64,000 nt of DNA from Paracoccaceae bacterium (lineage in GTDB: Bacteria > Pseudomonadota > Alphaproteobacteria > Rhodobacterales > Rhodobacteraceae). The position numbers and the translations under genes are program-made. Positions 43,354 to 52,670 of the stretch are shown one piece after another. The stretch lies in the NCBI GenBank assembly GCA_016124615.1, contig WGNF01000015.1, positions 62,001-126,000 on the forward strand. The letters run 5' to 3'. The stretch's first letter is position 1, and every line of letters starts with the position of its first letter. Below the pieces are notes generated by a model. It worked only from the letters and a program-made list of their open reading frames with translations. It was not told the DNA's origin and ran no database searches.

Positions 43354-45873
43354 TCAGAACAGGTTCAGCAACCGCTTGAGGTAATCGCGCTCGATCGAGG
43401 GGCGGGTCTGGTCGCCGGAGCGTTTGCGGATTTCGTCAAGGATCTCGCGGGCGCGGCGATAGACATCCTCGCCCTGCAACAGGTTCTGCGAGGTTCCCAT
43501 CGCCCCCGCCTGCCCGATCTGGCGGCCCAGCGGGTCGCTTTGCCCCTTGGGCCCGGCGGTGCCATCGGCCTGACCCTGCGGGCCCGCCGTGCTGGCCGGG
43601 CCCTTGTTCATCGCCTGATCCATGTTGTGCAGGCTTTGCCGCAGCGCATCCATCGCCTCGGCCTGCTTGTCCAGCGCACCGGCGTTGTCGCCGTTGCGCA
43701 GCGCCTGTTCGGCCTGATCCATCGCTTGCCCGGCCTGCCCCAGCGCATCGCGTGCGGCCTTGCCGTCGGCGGTGCCGTCGCCCGGCAGCGTCCCTTGCGA
43801 CTGCTGGTCCAACTGGTTGCGCAGCGCCCGCTGGCGGTCGGCGAGGCTTTGGCCCGGTTGTCCGTCGCCCTGCGCGCCTTGCCCGGTCTGGTCCTGTCCC
43901 GGCTGGCCATCCTGCGGCTGCTCGCCGGGGCTGCCCTGCCCAGACTGGCTGAACTGGTGCTGCAAATCCTGAAAGGTCTTGTCCGACAGGTTCTGTTGCT
44001 GGCGCAGCGTATCGGACAGGCCCTTCATCGCCTGCCCGCCGGGGATCTGCATCCCACCCTGGCCCTGGGTCACGCGCATGTTCTCGGTCAGCTGGCGCAG
44101 ACGGTCCAGCAGTTGCTGCGCCTCGGCCATGCGGCCCTGTTCCATCAGTTGCTGCAAGCGGTCCAGCATCTGCTGCATCTGGTCGCCGGTGATCGACTGG
44201 CCCTGCTGGTTCTGCGCGCTCTGCTGGTCCTTGCCGTCCTGCTGCTGGGCCAGCTTTGCGACATAGTTCTGCAACGCCTTGTTCATGTCATCCATGAGCT
44301 TGGCGATCTCGTCCTTGCTGGCGCCGCGCCGGATCGCCTCGGACAGCTTGTCCTGCGCCTGCCGCAGCGTTTCCAGCGCGTCCGACAGGGTGCCATCCTC
44401 GACCTGCAACGCCACTTGCCACAGCGCCTCGGCCACCTCGTCGCGCAGGGCGGGGGTCAGGCCCTCTTCGATGCCGGTCTCAAGCCGCTGCATGGCCACG
44501 CGCAGCAAGAGGTACGCGCGCTGGTTCTTTATGAAGCCCTCGGGCCGATAGGTGATGGCGCGCAAAATCTCCTCGGTCCGTTGCGCATTGGCGGCGGACC
44601 ACAAGAGGTCGCGCCGCATCTCGATCACCGCCGCCGCCAGCGGGTCGAAAAAGCGCCGCCCCGGCAGATCGGCCGACAGGGTTGCCGCGCTGCCGGTCTG
44701 CCCGGCGGCGTCCTGCACCGTCAGCGTGATCTTCACCGGCAGATTGGCCCAGGCGTTCTTTGACAGATCATCGACAAGCACCTGATTGAAATCCGCCCGC
44801 GATCCGGTCACCGGCATCGGCAGGTCCAGGACGATCGGCGGGCGCGGTTCGGGATCGGCCGCCAGCCCATAGCGGCGGTCGATGGCGGCAAGGTCGAGCG
44901 TGATGGTCGCGGTGCCCTTGACCACGCCGAAATCGTCGCTCGCGTGGAAGGGCAACTGCATCTCGCCGCTGGCCTTGCGGTCGGGCGGGCTGACGATGGT
45001 CACGCTGGGCGGCTGGTCGGCGACGGCGGTCACCGTCCAGGCCCGCCCGCCCGGCCCGTCGATGGCCAGCTTGCCCGACCGTGCGATGGTGAAATCCTGA
45101 TCCGCCGCCGAGGCGCTGCCAACCAGCCCGGTCCGGCCCGACACCGTTTCGGCCACCGTCAGCGCGCCGATCTGCCCGTACAGCCGCAGCGTGACCTTGC
45201 TGCCCACAGGCACGCTGAAGCCGCCCTTCGGGATGTCATTGAGGTAAAGCGACGGCTTGCCCGTATGGGGCGGGGGCTGCACCCACCCCTCCCACGTCGG
45301 GCCGGCCACCACGGCGGCGCCCGCCGATTGCGGGCTGATCGCTGTCAGCCGCCAGGCCGACCCGAAGCCCGCCGCCAGCACGAAGGCCAGCAGCGCCACA
45401 TAGCGCAGCGCAAAGGGGTCGCGGCGCGCCAGCTTCAGATCGGGTTCCACCGGCCGCGCGGCGGCGGCCCGGTCTGCCATCCGCGCCAGATGCACGCGCC
45501 AGACCTCGACCGAGGCGGCATCGGCCGCACCGATCGCCTGCTGGTCCGACAGCGCCGCCAGCGGCCGCCCCGGCAGCGTCGCGTCCAGCCGCCGGATGGC
45601 GTCGTCCTGCGTCGGCCAGTGAAAGCCGCGGATGCCGACGACCAGACCCCAGACGATGCCGCCCAGCCCCAGCATCAGCGCGGCCCATGCAATCTCGATC
45701 GGCAACTGGTCGAGCACGCCGAAGGCCATCGCCGCGATCAGCAACAGGCAAAGGCTCCAGACCGGCCAGAATGCCTGCGTCAGGCGTTCGGCCAGCAGCC
45801 CCAGTCGGGTCAGTCGAAGCGGCCAGCGCAACGGCGCCATCGCCTCTTCCGGAATCCGGTTGCCTTCGCTCAT
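43354..45873 (-). CDS. DUF4175 / TIGR02302 family large membrane protein
   Basis: 839 residues. Two to three membrane helices lie in the first 160 residues. An extracytoplasmic domain with Ig-like stretches follows (TVTAVADQPPSVTIVSPPDR and FHASDDFGVVKGTATITLDL), then a helical region. From about residue 560 there is a Gln/Gly-rich part full of QQ and GQ pairs (for example LQQLMEQGRMAEAQQLLDRL and QGAQGDGQPGQSLADRQRAL). The C-terminus ERDYLKRLLNLF is typical of TIGR02302. Function unknown, envelope protein. It follows lysA by 36 bases in the argH-lysA group. Confidence 0.9.
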   Translation of the reverse strand: MSEGNRIPEEAMAPLRWPLRLTRLGLLAERLTQAFWPVWSLCLLLIAAMAFGVLDQLPIEIAWAALMLGLGGIVWGLVVGIRGFHWPTQDDAIRRLDATLPGRPLAALSDQQAIGAADAASVEVWRVHLARMADRAAAARPVEPDLKLARRDPFALRYVALLAFVLAAGFGSAWRLTAISPQSAGAAVVAGPTWEGWVQPPPHTGKPSLYLNDIPKGGFSVPVGSKVTLRLYGQIGALTVAETVSGRTGLVGSASAADQDFTIARSGKLAIDGPGGRAWTVTAVADQPPSVTIVSPPDRKASGEMQLPFHASDDFGVVKGTATITLDLAAIDRRYGLAADPEPRPPIVLDLPMPVTGSRADFNQVLVDDLSKNAWANLPVKITLTVQDAAGQTGSAATLSADLPGRRFFDPLAAAVIEMRRDLLWSAANAQRTEEILRAITYRPEGFIKNQRAYLLLRVAMQRLETGIEEGLTPALRDEVAEALWQVALQVEDGTLSDALETLRQAQDKLSEAIRRGASKDEIAKLMDDMNKALQNYVAKLAQQQDGKDQQSAQNQQGQSITGDQMQQMLDRLQQLMEQGRMAEAQQLLDRLRQLTENMRVTQGQGGMQIPGGQAMKGLSDTLRQQQNLSDKTFQDLQHQFSQSGQGSPGEQPQDGQPGQDQTGQGAQGDGQPGQSLADRQRALRNQLDQQSQGTLPGDGTADGKAARDALGQAGQAMDQAEQALRNGDNAGALDKQAEAMDALRQSLHNMDQAMNKGPASTAGPQGQADGTAGPKGQSDPLGRQIGQAGAMGTSQNLLQGEDVYRRAREILDEIRKRSGDQTRPSIERDYLKRLLNLF

Positions 45874-45909
45874 GCTTCCTTTCCGGCCGTCACGCGCGGG
45901 TCAGGCGCG

Positions 45910-47175
45910 TCAGAGCCATTCCGGAACGGTATCTCGGTTCACAATCTCGATATAGGACGGCCGCGCGCGAATTACAGCGAAGTGATCGCCCATCACCAGA
46001 ACTTCCGGCACCAGCGGCCGAGAGTTGTATTCCGACGCCATCACCGCGCCATAGGCCCCGGCCGAGCGGAAGGCGATCAGATCGCCCGCTGCCAGCGGCG
46101 GCATCGGCCGCGCCTTGGCAAAGGTGTCGCCGGTTTCACAGATCGGGCCAACCACGTCATAGGCCTGTGTCTCCAGTCCCGGCGCGGGTTCGATCACCGG
46201 CACGATGTCGTGGTAGGCGTCGTACATCGAGGGTCGCACCAGATCGTTCATCGCGGCATCGACGATCAGAAAATCGCGCTCTTCGCCCGATTTCACATAG
46301 ATCACCTGACTGACAAGGATGCCCGCGTTGCCAGAGATCAGCCGCCCCGGCTCGATCTCGATCTCGCAGCCCAGATCGCCGACGGTGCGCTTGATCAGCG
46401 CGCCGTATTGCTGCGGCAGGGGCGGGGCCTCGTTGCCGCGGGTGTAGGGAATGCCCAGCCCGCCGCCAAGGTCCAGCCGCGTGATGTCGTGGCCTTCGGC
46501 GCGAAGCCGCCGGGTCAGTTCGGCGACCTTGGTGAAGGCCATCTCGAACGGCTCAAGCTCGGTCAACTGGCTGCCGATGTGGACGTCGATGCCGACGACC
46601 TTCAGCCCCGGCAGGCGAGCGGCCTCGGCGTAAACCTCGCTGGCCCTGCTGATCGGGATGCCGAACTTGTTTTCCTTCTTGCCGGTCGCGATCTTGGCAT
46701 GGGTCTTGGCGTCCACGTCGGGGTTCACCCGGATGGTGATCGGCGCGACCACGCCCATCGACACCGCCACCTCGGACAGCGCGCGCATCTCGGGCTCGCT
46801 TTCCACGTTGAACTGGCGGATGCCGCCTTCCAGCGCCAGCCGCATTTCCGCGCGCGTCTTGCCGACGCCGGAAAACACGATCCGGTCACCCGGCACGCCC
46901 GCCGCCTTGGCGCGCAGGTATTCCCCGGCCGAAACCACATCCATCCCGGCGCCAAGGTTGCCCAGAAGCTTCAGCACCGCCACGTTCGACAGCGACTTGA
47001 TCGCGAAGCAGACAAGGTTCGGCAGCGGCGACAGCGCATCCTGAAACAGCTTGAAATGCCGCGTCAGCGTGGCCGCCGAATAGCAGTAGAACGGGGTGCC
47101 CACGGTCGCCGCGATATCGGCCACCGGCACATCCTCGGCGTAAAGCGCGCCGTTGCGGTAAAGGAAATGGTCCAT
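45910..47175 (-). CDS. lysA: Diaminopimelate decarboxylase
   Basis: Last step of lysine synthesis; PLP enzyme of the alanine-racemase fold. 421 residues. PLP lysine in VCFAIKSLSN near residue 55, HIGSQLTELEPFEMA near 195-209, LDLGGGLGIPYTRGNE near 230-245, EPGRLISGNAGILV near 275-288, and CETGDTFAK near 343-351. Start 47175 (MDHFLYRNGALYAEDVPVAD). It follows the small lipoprotein gene by 55 bases. Confidence 0.97.
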   Translation of the reverse strand: MDHFLYRNGALYAEDVPVADIAATVGTPFYCYSAATLTRHFKLFQDALSPLPNLVCFAIKSLSNVAVLKLLGNLGAGMDVVSAGEYLRAKAAGVPGDRIVFSGVGKTRAEMRLALEGGIRQFNVESEPEMRALSEVAVSMGVVAPITIRVNPDVDAKTHAKIATGKKENKFGIPISRASEVYAEAARLPGLKVVGIDVHIGSQLTELEPFEMAFTKVAELTRRLRAEGHDITRLDLGGGLGIPYTRGNEAPPLPQQYGALIKRTVGDLGCEIEIEPGRLISGNAGILVSQVIYVKSGEERDFLIVDAAMNDLVRPSMYDAYHDIVPVIEPAPGLETQAYDVVGPICETGDTFAKARPMPPLAAGDLIAFRSAGAYGAVMASEYNSRPLVPEVLVMGDHFAVIRARPSYIEIVNRDTVPEWL

Positions 47176-47230
47176 GATTTCGCCTGTATCAGAACGCGGC
47201 GGCTTTGCAATCGGCAAGCCCGGGCGGCGG

Positions 47231-47371
47231 CTAGAGCTTGCCTGCCACCGCCACCTGAGCCGTGCCGCTGATCGTCACCGCCGCACTGGGCGTGGTGCCA
47301 TTCGGCGCGGTCGGACGCCCGTCCATGCCGCAGCCGGCCAGCGCCAGCACAATCAGGATTGCGAATTTCAT
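47231..47371 (-). CDS. 46-residue LptM-like lipoprotein
   Basis: [13 protein letters not shown] followed by the lipobox cysteine (LALAGC) at residue 14, then [19 protein letters not shown] and a short tail ending AVAGKL. Lipobox plus a Gly-Cys-Gly-x-x-Gly-x-Pro stretch is what LptM (YifL) of enteric bacteria shows, and that gene also neighbours a lysine/DAP gene; LptM stabilises the LPS transporter LptD. The start overlaps the argH stop as ATGA and lysA follows. Family assignment is inferred from motif and place. Confidence 0.75.
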   Translation of the reverse strand: MKFAILIVLALAGCGMDGRPTAPNGTTPSAAVTISGTAQVAVAGKL

Positions 47372-48780
47372 GCCAGTTGCTCCTTCCAGCGGGCGACCTG
47401 CGCACGCACGCCCGAGGGCGCCGTGCCGCCGTAAGAAGTGCGGCTGGCCACCGAGTTTTCGACCCCCAGCACGGAATAAACCTCTTGCGTGATGCCCGGG
47501 TGGCCGGTCTGCATCTCGGCCAGCGTCAGGTCGGGCAGGTCGCAGCCCTTCCGTTCCGCCAGCGCCACCAGCGCGCCGGTCACGTGATGCGCCTCGCGGA
47601 ACGGCAGGCCGAGCGCACGCACCAGCCAGTCGGCCAGATCCGTCGCGGTCGAGAAGCCCGACGCGGCGGCAGCTTTCAGGGCGGGCACCTGCGCCGCCAT
47701 GTCCTGCACCATCCCGGTCATCGCGGCAAGCGACAGCATCAGCGTATCGGCGGCGTCGAAAACCTGTTCCTTGTCTTCCTGCATGTCCTTGGAATAGGCC
47801 AAGGGCAGCCCCTTCATCACCGTGAACAGCGCCACCATCGCCCCCAGAATCCGCCCGATCTTCGCCCGCAGCAACTCCGCCGCATCCGGGTTGCGTTTCT
47901 GCGGCATGATCGAGGATCCGGTGGAAAAGCGGTCGCTGAGACGCACGAAGCGGAACTGCGCCGAGGACCAGATCACCAGTTCTTCGGCAAACCGGCTGAG
48001 GTGCATGGCGCAGATCGACGACGCGGCAAGGAACTCCAGCGCGAAATCGCGATCGGCCACGGCATCAAGGCTGTTGGCCATCGGCCGGTCGAACCCCAGC
48101 GCATGGGCGGTGGCATGGCGGTCGATCGGGAACGAGGTTCCCGCCAATGCCGCCGCCCCCAGCGGGCATTCGTTCATCCGCGCCCGCGCATCGCGGAACC
48201 GGCTGGCATCGCGGCCCAGCATCTCGACATAGGCCATCATGTGGTGGCCCCATGTCACCGGCTGCGCGGTTTGCAGATGGGTGAAGCCCGGCATCACCCA
48301 ATCCGCCCCCGCCTCGGCCTGTTGCAGAAACGCACGTTGCAACGCCTCGATCCCGGCCACCGCCGCGTCGGTCTGATCGCGCACCCACAGCCGGAAATCG
48401 GTCGCCACCTGATCGTTGCGGCTGCGCGCGGTGTGCAGGCGCCCGGCGGCATCGCCGATCACCTCTTTCAGCCGCGCCTCCACATTCATGTGGATATCCT
48501 CCAGCGCGGCCGAAAACGGGAAATCCCCCGCCTCGATCTCTGACAACACCGTGAGAAGGCCTTCCCGGATCGCCTCGGCGTCACTAGAAGCAATGATGCC
48601 CTGCGCCGCCAACATCGCGGCATGGGCCCGCGAGCCCCGGATGTCCTGGGCGTGCAGCCGCTGGTCGAACCCGATCGAGGCGTTGATCGCCTCCATGATC
48701 GCGTCCGGGCCCGCGGCGAAGCGCCCGCCCCACATGGTGTTCGCGGTCTTGCCCTGATCTTTCGCGGGGTCGTTCGTCAT
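47368..48780 (-). CDS. argH: Argininosuccinate lyase
   Basis: Splits argininosuccinate to arginine and fumarate. 470 residues, fumarase/aspartase superfamily. Starts [20 protein letters not shown]. Signature [16 protein letters not shown] near 278-293 with the catalytic serine, [17 protein letters not shown] near 157-173, [16 protein letters not shown] near 109-124. ATG 48780; the frame stays open to 48855. It heads the argH-lipoprotein-lysA-DUF4175 group and is divergent from the TlpA-like gene with only 23 bases between starts. Confidence 0.97.
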   Translation of the reverse strand: MTNDPAKDQGKTANTMWGGRFAAGPDAIMEAINASIGFDQRLHAQDIRGSRAHAAMLAAQGIIASSDAEAIREGLLTVLSEIEAGDFPFSAALEDIHMNVEARLKEVIGDAAGRLHTARSRNDQVATDFRLWVRDQTDAAVAGIEALQRAFLQQAEAGADWVMPGFTHLQTAQPVTWGHHMMAYVEMLGRDASRFRDARARMNECPLGAAALAGTSFPIDRHATAHALGFDRPMANSLDAVADRDFALEFLAASSICAMHLSRFAEELVIWSSAQFRFVRLSDRFSTGSSIMPQKRNPDAAELLRAKIGRILGAMVALFTVMKGLPLAYSKDMQEDKEQVFDAADTLMLSLAAMTGMVQDMAAQVPALKAAAASGFSTATDLADWLVRALGLPFREAHHVTGALVALAERKGCDLPDLTLAEMQTGHPGITQEVYSVLGVENSVASRTSYGGTAPSGVRAQVARWKEQLA

Positions 48781-48803
48781 CGTCTGGCCCTTCCGGAGGG
48801 GAA

Positions 48804-49358
48804 ATGCGTTTTCTTCGTTCCGCCGTCTTCTACGCGGCCCTTGCGCTTGGTGCAAATGCCGCCGCCGCAGATACCGCAGCCCTGCAGGGCTTGCGCACCG
48901 GCGACATGGAAAAGCTGAACTTCTCGGCCGCCCCCGCCGCGCTGCCCGATCTGCCGATCACCGATGCCGAAGGCGCCACGCATCATCTGGCCGACTACAA
49001 GGGCAAATACGTCGTGGTGAACTTCTGGGCCACCTGGTGCGCCCCCTGCCGGAAAGAGATGAGCACGCTGGACCAGTTGCAGGCCGAGATGGGCGACCGT
49101 CTGGCCGTGGTGCCGGTAGCGACGATGCGCAACACGGTGACAGGGGTGCAGAAGTTCTTCGCCGCCGACAACGTGACCCATCTGCCGGTGCTGCTGGATC
49201 CCGATGCGGCCCTTGCCCGATCGATCGGCATCATGGGGCTGCCCGTCACGCTGATCCTGAACCCCGAGGGGCAAGAGGTCGCCCGCCTGATCGGCCAGGC
49301 CGACTGGTCAAGCGACAGCGCCAAGGCGATCCTGACCGCGATGATGGCGGGCGGTTGA
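48804..49358 (+). CDS. Exported TlpA-like thiol:disulfide oxidoreductase
   Basis: 184 residues. Signal peptide at about 1-22 ([19 protein letters not shown]), then a thioredoxin fold with the active site [14 protein letters not shown] near residues 74-87 and the cis-proline in [12 protein letters not shown] near 143-154. Probably reduces disulfides in the periplasm, for instance apocytochrome c haem motifs or copper-site proteins. The role is inferred. In Rhodobacterales a tlpA gene next to argH is common. Confidence 0.92.
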   Translation: MRFLRSAVFYAALALGANAAAADTAALQGLRTGDMEKLNFSAAPAALPDLPITDAEGATHHLADYKGKYVVVNFWATWCAPCRKEMSTLDQLQAEMGDRLAVVPVATMRNTVTGVQKFFAADNVTHLPVLLDPDAALARSIGIMGLPVTLILNPEGQEVARLIGQADWSSDSAKAILTAMMAGG

Positions 49359-49448
49359 GCGGCTTTCCCACCTTTGGGATCCTCTGAATCTGCGCTAAGC
49401 TGGCCTTTCCCCCGTGGCGAGCCAACGTGGCATTTCAGGGATCGGGCC

Positions 49449-50066
49449 ATGAATTTTGAAGCCTACGTCATCCGTCTGCGCCAGCTTCGCGACCAGATCA
49501 AGCAGCAGATCAAGGTCGTCGAAGCCTATCCGCCAAAACCCGGCACACAGTATCGCAAGAACGTCTCGGCGGCGGTGGACGACTGGAACAACCGCATTCT
49601 GGCGATCGGCAAAGACCTGAAGTCGCGCGCCGCGCTGAACGAGCTGATCTATCAGCGCAACCGTTTCGGGCCCCACAGCTATGAAGCGCGGCAAAGCTAC
49701 GAAAGCAAGGAGCGCAACATCCGCATCCTGCGCGCCGCGCTGCTCGAACTGGCGCAATATGTGCATTCGCTCTCGCTGCTGATCTTTGACGGCGACCCGC
49801 TGGTCAAGGCGTCGCTTGAGGCCATCAAGAACGCGTTGAAGCACCTCAATGGCCACGTCCAGCAAGGGCAGAACGCGGTTCTGAGCACACACCCCTACGA
49901 ACAGCAGATCACCGCGGCGTTCAGCGAGGTTCGCCCAGCGGACCCGGCCCTGCCCGGGGGCGCGTCGATCTACGCGGGCTCTGACCTCATCACGCTCATC
50001 ATCGCCCTTTTCGTGCTGATCAAGCGCTGGGCCGAAGAGAAGAGCCGCGAGGACGAGAAGACCTGA
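49449..50066 (+). CDS. Helical protein with C-terminal membrane anchor, unknown
   Basis: 205 residues starting MNFEAYVIRLRQLRDQIKQQ. Mostly long charged helices (ERNIRILRAALLELAQYVHS, LEAIKNALKHLNGHVQQ), one hydrophobic segment near 175-191 (SDLITLIIALFVLIKRW) and a charged end EEKSREDEKT. This is a tail-anchored, coiled-coil-like layout. GC content is somewhat below its neighbours. The start at 49449 follows GGG 5 bases upstream. Family unknown to me. Confidence 0.75.
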   Translation: MNFEAYVIRLRQLRDQIKQQIKVVEAYPPKPGTQYRKNVSAAVDDWNNRILAIGKDLKSRAALNELIYQRNRFGPHSYEARQSYESKERNIRILRAALLELAQYVHSLSLLIFDGDPLVKASLEAIKNALKHLNGHVQQGQNAVLSTHPYEQQITAAFSEVRPADPALPGGASIYAGSDLITLIIALFVLIKRWAEEKSREDEKT

Positions 50067-50088
50067 ACCGAGACGTCGGGCCGCGCGC

Positions 50089-50976
50089 TCAGGCCGCGGC
50101 GGCCCGCCGCCGTTCGGCCAGCGCAAGGCCCGACAGGACCAGCCCGAGCCCGACGAGGTGGTAGGGTTGCAGCCTCTCGCCCAGCACCAGCACCGACAGC
50201 ACGGCCCCGAAGACCGGCACCAGATTGATGAACAACCCGGCCCGGTTCGACCCGATCAGCCCGGCCCCGGCGATGAAACTCGCCTGCGCCACCAGCCCCG
50301 GAAAGACCCCGGTGAAGGCGCCGATGGCCCAGCCTCGCGCATCGGGCCAGATCACGGTGCCGCGCGCCACCTCCCACGCCGCCAGCGGCACCGCCGTCAC
50401 GAAAGCCGCGCCCGAGATCGCCGCCATGAAGCTGAGCCAGTGCACCGGCGGCTTCCAGCGCAGCGCGGCGGTGTAGCTGCCGTAGCACAGGATGGCGAGC
50501 AGCATCAGCGCATCGCCCCGGTTCAGGTGCAGCTGCACCAGCGCGGCAAGGCTGCCGTTCGCCGCCGTCACCACCACCCCCGCCAGCGTCAGCGCGAACC
50601 CGGCCGCTTGCCCGCCGGTGACCCGCGCCCGGAACAGCACGAAACTGATCGCGAAGATGACCAGCGGCATCCCGGCTTGCAGGATGACGATGTTCAGCGC
50701 CGTGGTGTAGATCGCGGCGGTGTAGAACAGCGCGTTGAAACAGGTGAACCCCACCGCGCCAAGGCCGAACAGCAGCCCGGCATGGCGCCGCAGCACCGCC
50801 GCGTCGCGCCGCAGGTGCCGCCGGGCGAGGAACGTCGCCGCCGCAAAGCACAGCGCCCACCGCATCGCCGTCAGCAGGAAGGGGCTGACATGCCCTACCG
50901 CCAGCCGACCAGCCACGGCATTGGCGCCCCAGAAAAGGGCCGTAAGGGTCAGAAAACCGTAAGCGCGCAGGGCCAA
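50089..50976 (-). CDS. EamA/DMT-superfamily exporter
   Basis: 295 residues with ten membrane helices in two EamA repeats. Starts MALRAYGFLTLTALFWGANA; the FWGANAVAGRL stretch and LGAVGFTCFNALFYTAAIYT are typical of RhaT/YdcZ-like metabolite exporters. The C-terminus is a short basic-alanine tail. Substrate unknown. It converges with the gene at 49449. Confidence 0.9.
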   Translation of the reverse strand: MALRAYGFLTLTALFWGANAVAGRLAVGHVSPFLLTAMRWALCFAAATFLARRHLRRDAAVLRRHAGLLFGLGAVGFTCFNALFYTAAIYTTALNIVILQAGMPLVIFAISFVLFRARVTGGQAAGFALTLAGVVVTAANGSLAALVQLHLNRGDALMLLAILCYGSYTAALRWKPPVHWLSFMAAISGAAFVTAVPLAAWEVARGTVIWPDARGWAIGAFTGVFPGLVAQASFIAGAGLIGSNRAGLFINLVPVFGAVLSVLVLGERLQPYHLVGLGLVLSGLALAERRRAAAA

Positions 50977-51116
50977 GAGCGTCTCCGTCGATCGGGTGCC
51001 GGGCGCGACCCTAGCCGGGCCCGGCGGCGGATGCCACCCGATGCCGCTACGTCAGCCGCGCTTGGCCGTTGACAGCCGCCCGCCCGCGCGCATCCTGCGC
51101 CGAGGGGGAGGACAGG

Positions 51117-51512
51117 ATGCCGCTTGGGCTGCTTGTGCTGTTGGTCGCTGTCGGGATCGCGGGCATCGCGGTGCTGTTGCACCTGACCGGCCATTCCCGC
51201 GCCTTCGAGATCGACAGCGAGGCCACCGCCCGCCGCGAATGGCACCGCCATTGCCCCGAGGATGAGGTTCGCGCCGTGCTGGTCGCCGCCAACCACCGCG
51301 CGGCGCTGATCGAGGGCGCGCAGGGCAGGGGCCTGCTGTGGTCGTTCGGTGCCGATACCACCGCGCAGCAGTTCGACCGGGTCGAGGTGACCGACCGCCC
51401 CGATGGTCTGATCCTGCGGCTGGGCAGCTTCACCGCCCCCGCCGTTCGCCTTCACCTTTCGCCCGAGGAACGCGCGCAATGGCGCGCCCGCCTGACAGGA
51501 GCCACGCCATGA
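51117..51512 (+). CDS. Small membrane-anchored protein upstream of sterol desaturase
   Basis: 131 residues. One N-terminal membrane helix (PLGLLVLLVAVGIAGIAVLL) and a soluble domain of about 105 residues (HRHCPEDEVRAVLVAANHRA and WSFGADTTAQQFDRVEVTDR). Start ATG 51117 follows GGGGGAGGACAGG. Overlaps the desaturase start as ATGA, so the two are coupled and may act together. No family name known. Confidence 0.8.
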   Translation: MPLGLLVLLVAVGIAGIAVLLHLTGHSRAFEIDSEATARREWHRHCPEDEVRAVLVAANHRAALIEGAQGRGLLWSFGADTTAQQFDRVEVTDRPDGLILRLGSFTAPAVRLHLSPEERAQWRARLTGATP

Positions 51513-52480
51513 CCGGCCTGCACTATCCCGATGTCGTCCAGCTTGCCGTGCCCGGTTTCATCCTTCTGATCCTGCTGGAGTTTGGCTGGATCGTCTGGAC
51601 CCACCGCGGCGGTCGCTACGAAACCCGCGACGCGCTGACCTCGCTGCTGATGGGGGCGGGCAACGTCGCCTCGGGCATCGCGCTCGGGTTCGTCACCTGG
51701 GGCTTCTACGTCCTGCTGTGGCGGATCACGCCGCTCGACCTTGGCACCTCGTGGGGAGTGGTGGCGCTCTGCTTCGTGCTGGACGATCTGCGCTATTACT
51801 GGGTGCATCGCTTCGGCCACCGCAGCCGCTGGGTCTGGGCCAGCCACGTCAACCACCACTCGTCGCAGCACTACAACCTGACCACCGCGCTGCGGCAGAC
51901 CTGGACCGGCACCTTCACCTTCATGATGGTGCTGTCGGCGCCGCTGATCCTGCTGGGCTTTCATCCGGCGATGGTGCTGTTCGTCGGCGGCTTGAACCTG
52001 CTCTATCAGTTCTGGATCCACACCGAGGCAATCGGCAAGCTGCCCGGATGGGTCGAGGCGGTGATGAACACGCCCAGCCACCACCGCGTCCACCACGGCC
52101 GCAACCCGCGCTATCTCGACAAGAACTACGCCGGCGTCTTCATCGTGTGGGACAGGATGTTCGGCACCTTTGTGACGGAGCAGGCCGACGACAAACCCGA
52201 ATACGGCCTTGTCCACAACCTTGGCACCTTCAACCCGCTTCGGGTCGCCTTCCACGAATGGATCGGCATCTGGAACGACGCGACCCAACCCGGCCTGACC
52301 CTGCGCCAGCGGTTCATGTACTGCGTCGCCCCGCCCGGCTGGAGCCACGACGGCAGCCGCCGCATGTCGGAAGGGCTGCGGGCCGACCACCTGCGGCGCC
52401 ACCCGGAACTGCGCGGCACGCCGGGGTTCGAGGAGGCCGGGGAGATGGCACCGGCCGGTCGGGGAGCCAATGCGGGGTGA
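51509..52480 (+). CDS. Sterol desaturase / fatty acid hydroxylase superfamily protein
   Basis: 323 residues. Four membrane helices and the three histidine clusters of the di-iron superfamily: HRFGH near residue 98, HVNHHSSQHYN near 113-123, and HHRVHHGRNP near 190-199. It probably hydroxylates or desaturates a lipid. The last 53 codons begin with CVAPPGWSHDGSRRMSEGLR; a second copy of this end, with a different final sequence and its own stop, lies at 54636-54755. The present C-terminus (AGEMAPAGRGANAG) may therefore be a replacement made by an insertion. Confidence 0.9.
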   Translation: MTGLHYPDVVQLAVPGFILLILLEFGWIVWTHRGGRYETRDALTSLLMGAGNVASGIALGFVTWGFYVLLWRITPLDLGTSWGVVALCFVLDDLRYYWVHRFGHRSRWVWASHVNHHSSQHYNLTTALRQTWTGTFTFMMVLSAPLILLGFHPAMVLFVGGLNLLYQFWIHTEAIGKLPGWVEAVMNTPSHHRVHHGRNPRYLDKNYAGVFIVWDRMFGTFVTEQADDKPEYGLVHNLGTFNPLRVAFHEWIGIWNDATQPGLTLRQRFMYCVAPPGWSHDGSRRMSEGLRADHLRRHPELRGTPGFEEAGEMAPAGRGANAG

Positions 52481-52560
52481 GGGGACCGGGGCGGGATAAG
52501 GCGAGGCGTGGTCGGACGTGCGGAGCGATGGGCTGAAGCGACGGCGCGTGGGACAGGGAT

Positions 52561-52590
52561 GGTGCGTGCAAGCACGCACCCTACGCTTGC
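52561..52590. repeat. Perfect hairpin with CCCTACGCTTG box (element 1)
   Basis: GGTGCGTGC, AA, GCACGCACC form a perfect 9-base stem at 52561-52580, followed by CTACGCTTG. It is 80 bases after the desaturase stop and marks the left edge of the low-GC insertion. It belongs to the same family as the elements at 53728 and 54586. Confidence 0.75.
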
Positions 52591-52670
52591 TGTGACAGGA
52601 GTTGGCGGCCCTTCCGCGCCCTCGCCCGGGAACTCATGAAATATGGGATAGACATAGTCTTACATTCGTC

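Noticed and set aside
44944..47271. Open frame of 775 codons antisense to the DUF4175 and lysA genes
   Set aside because: It crosses two genes and their gap on the other strand, with low-complexity translation.
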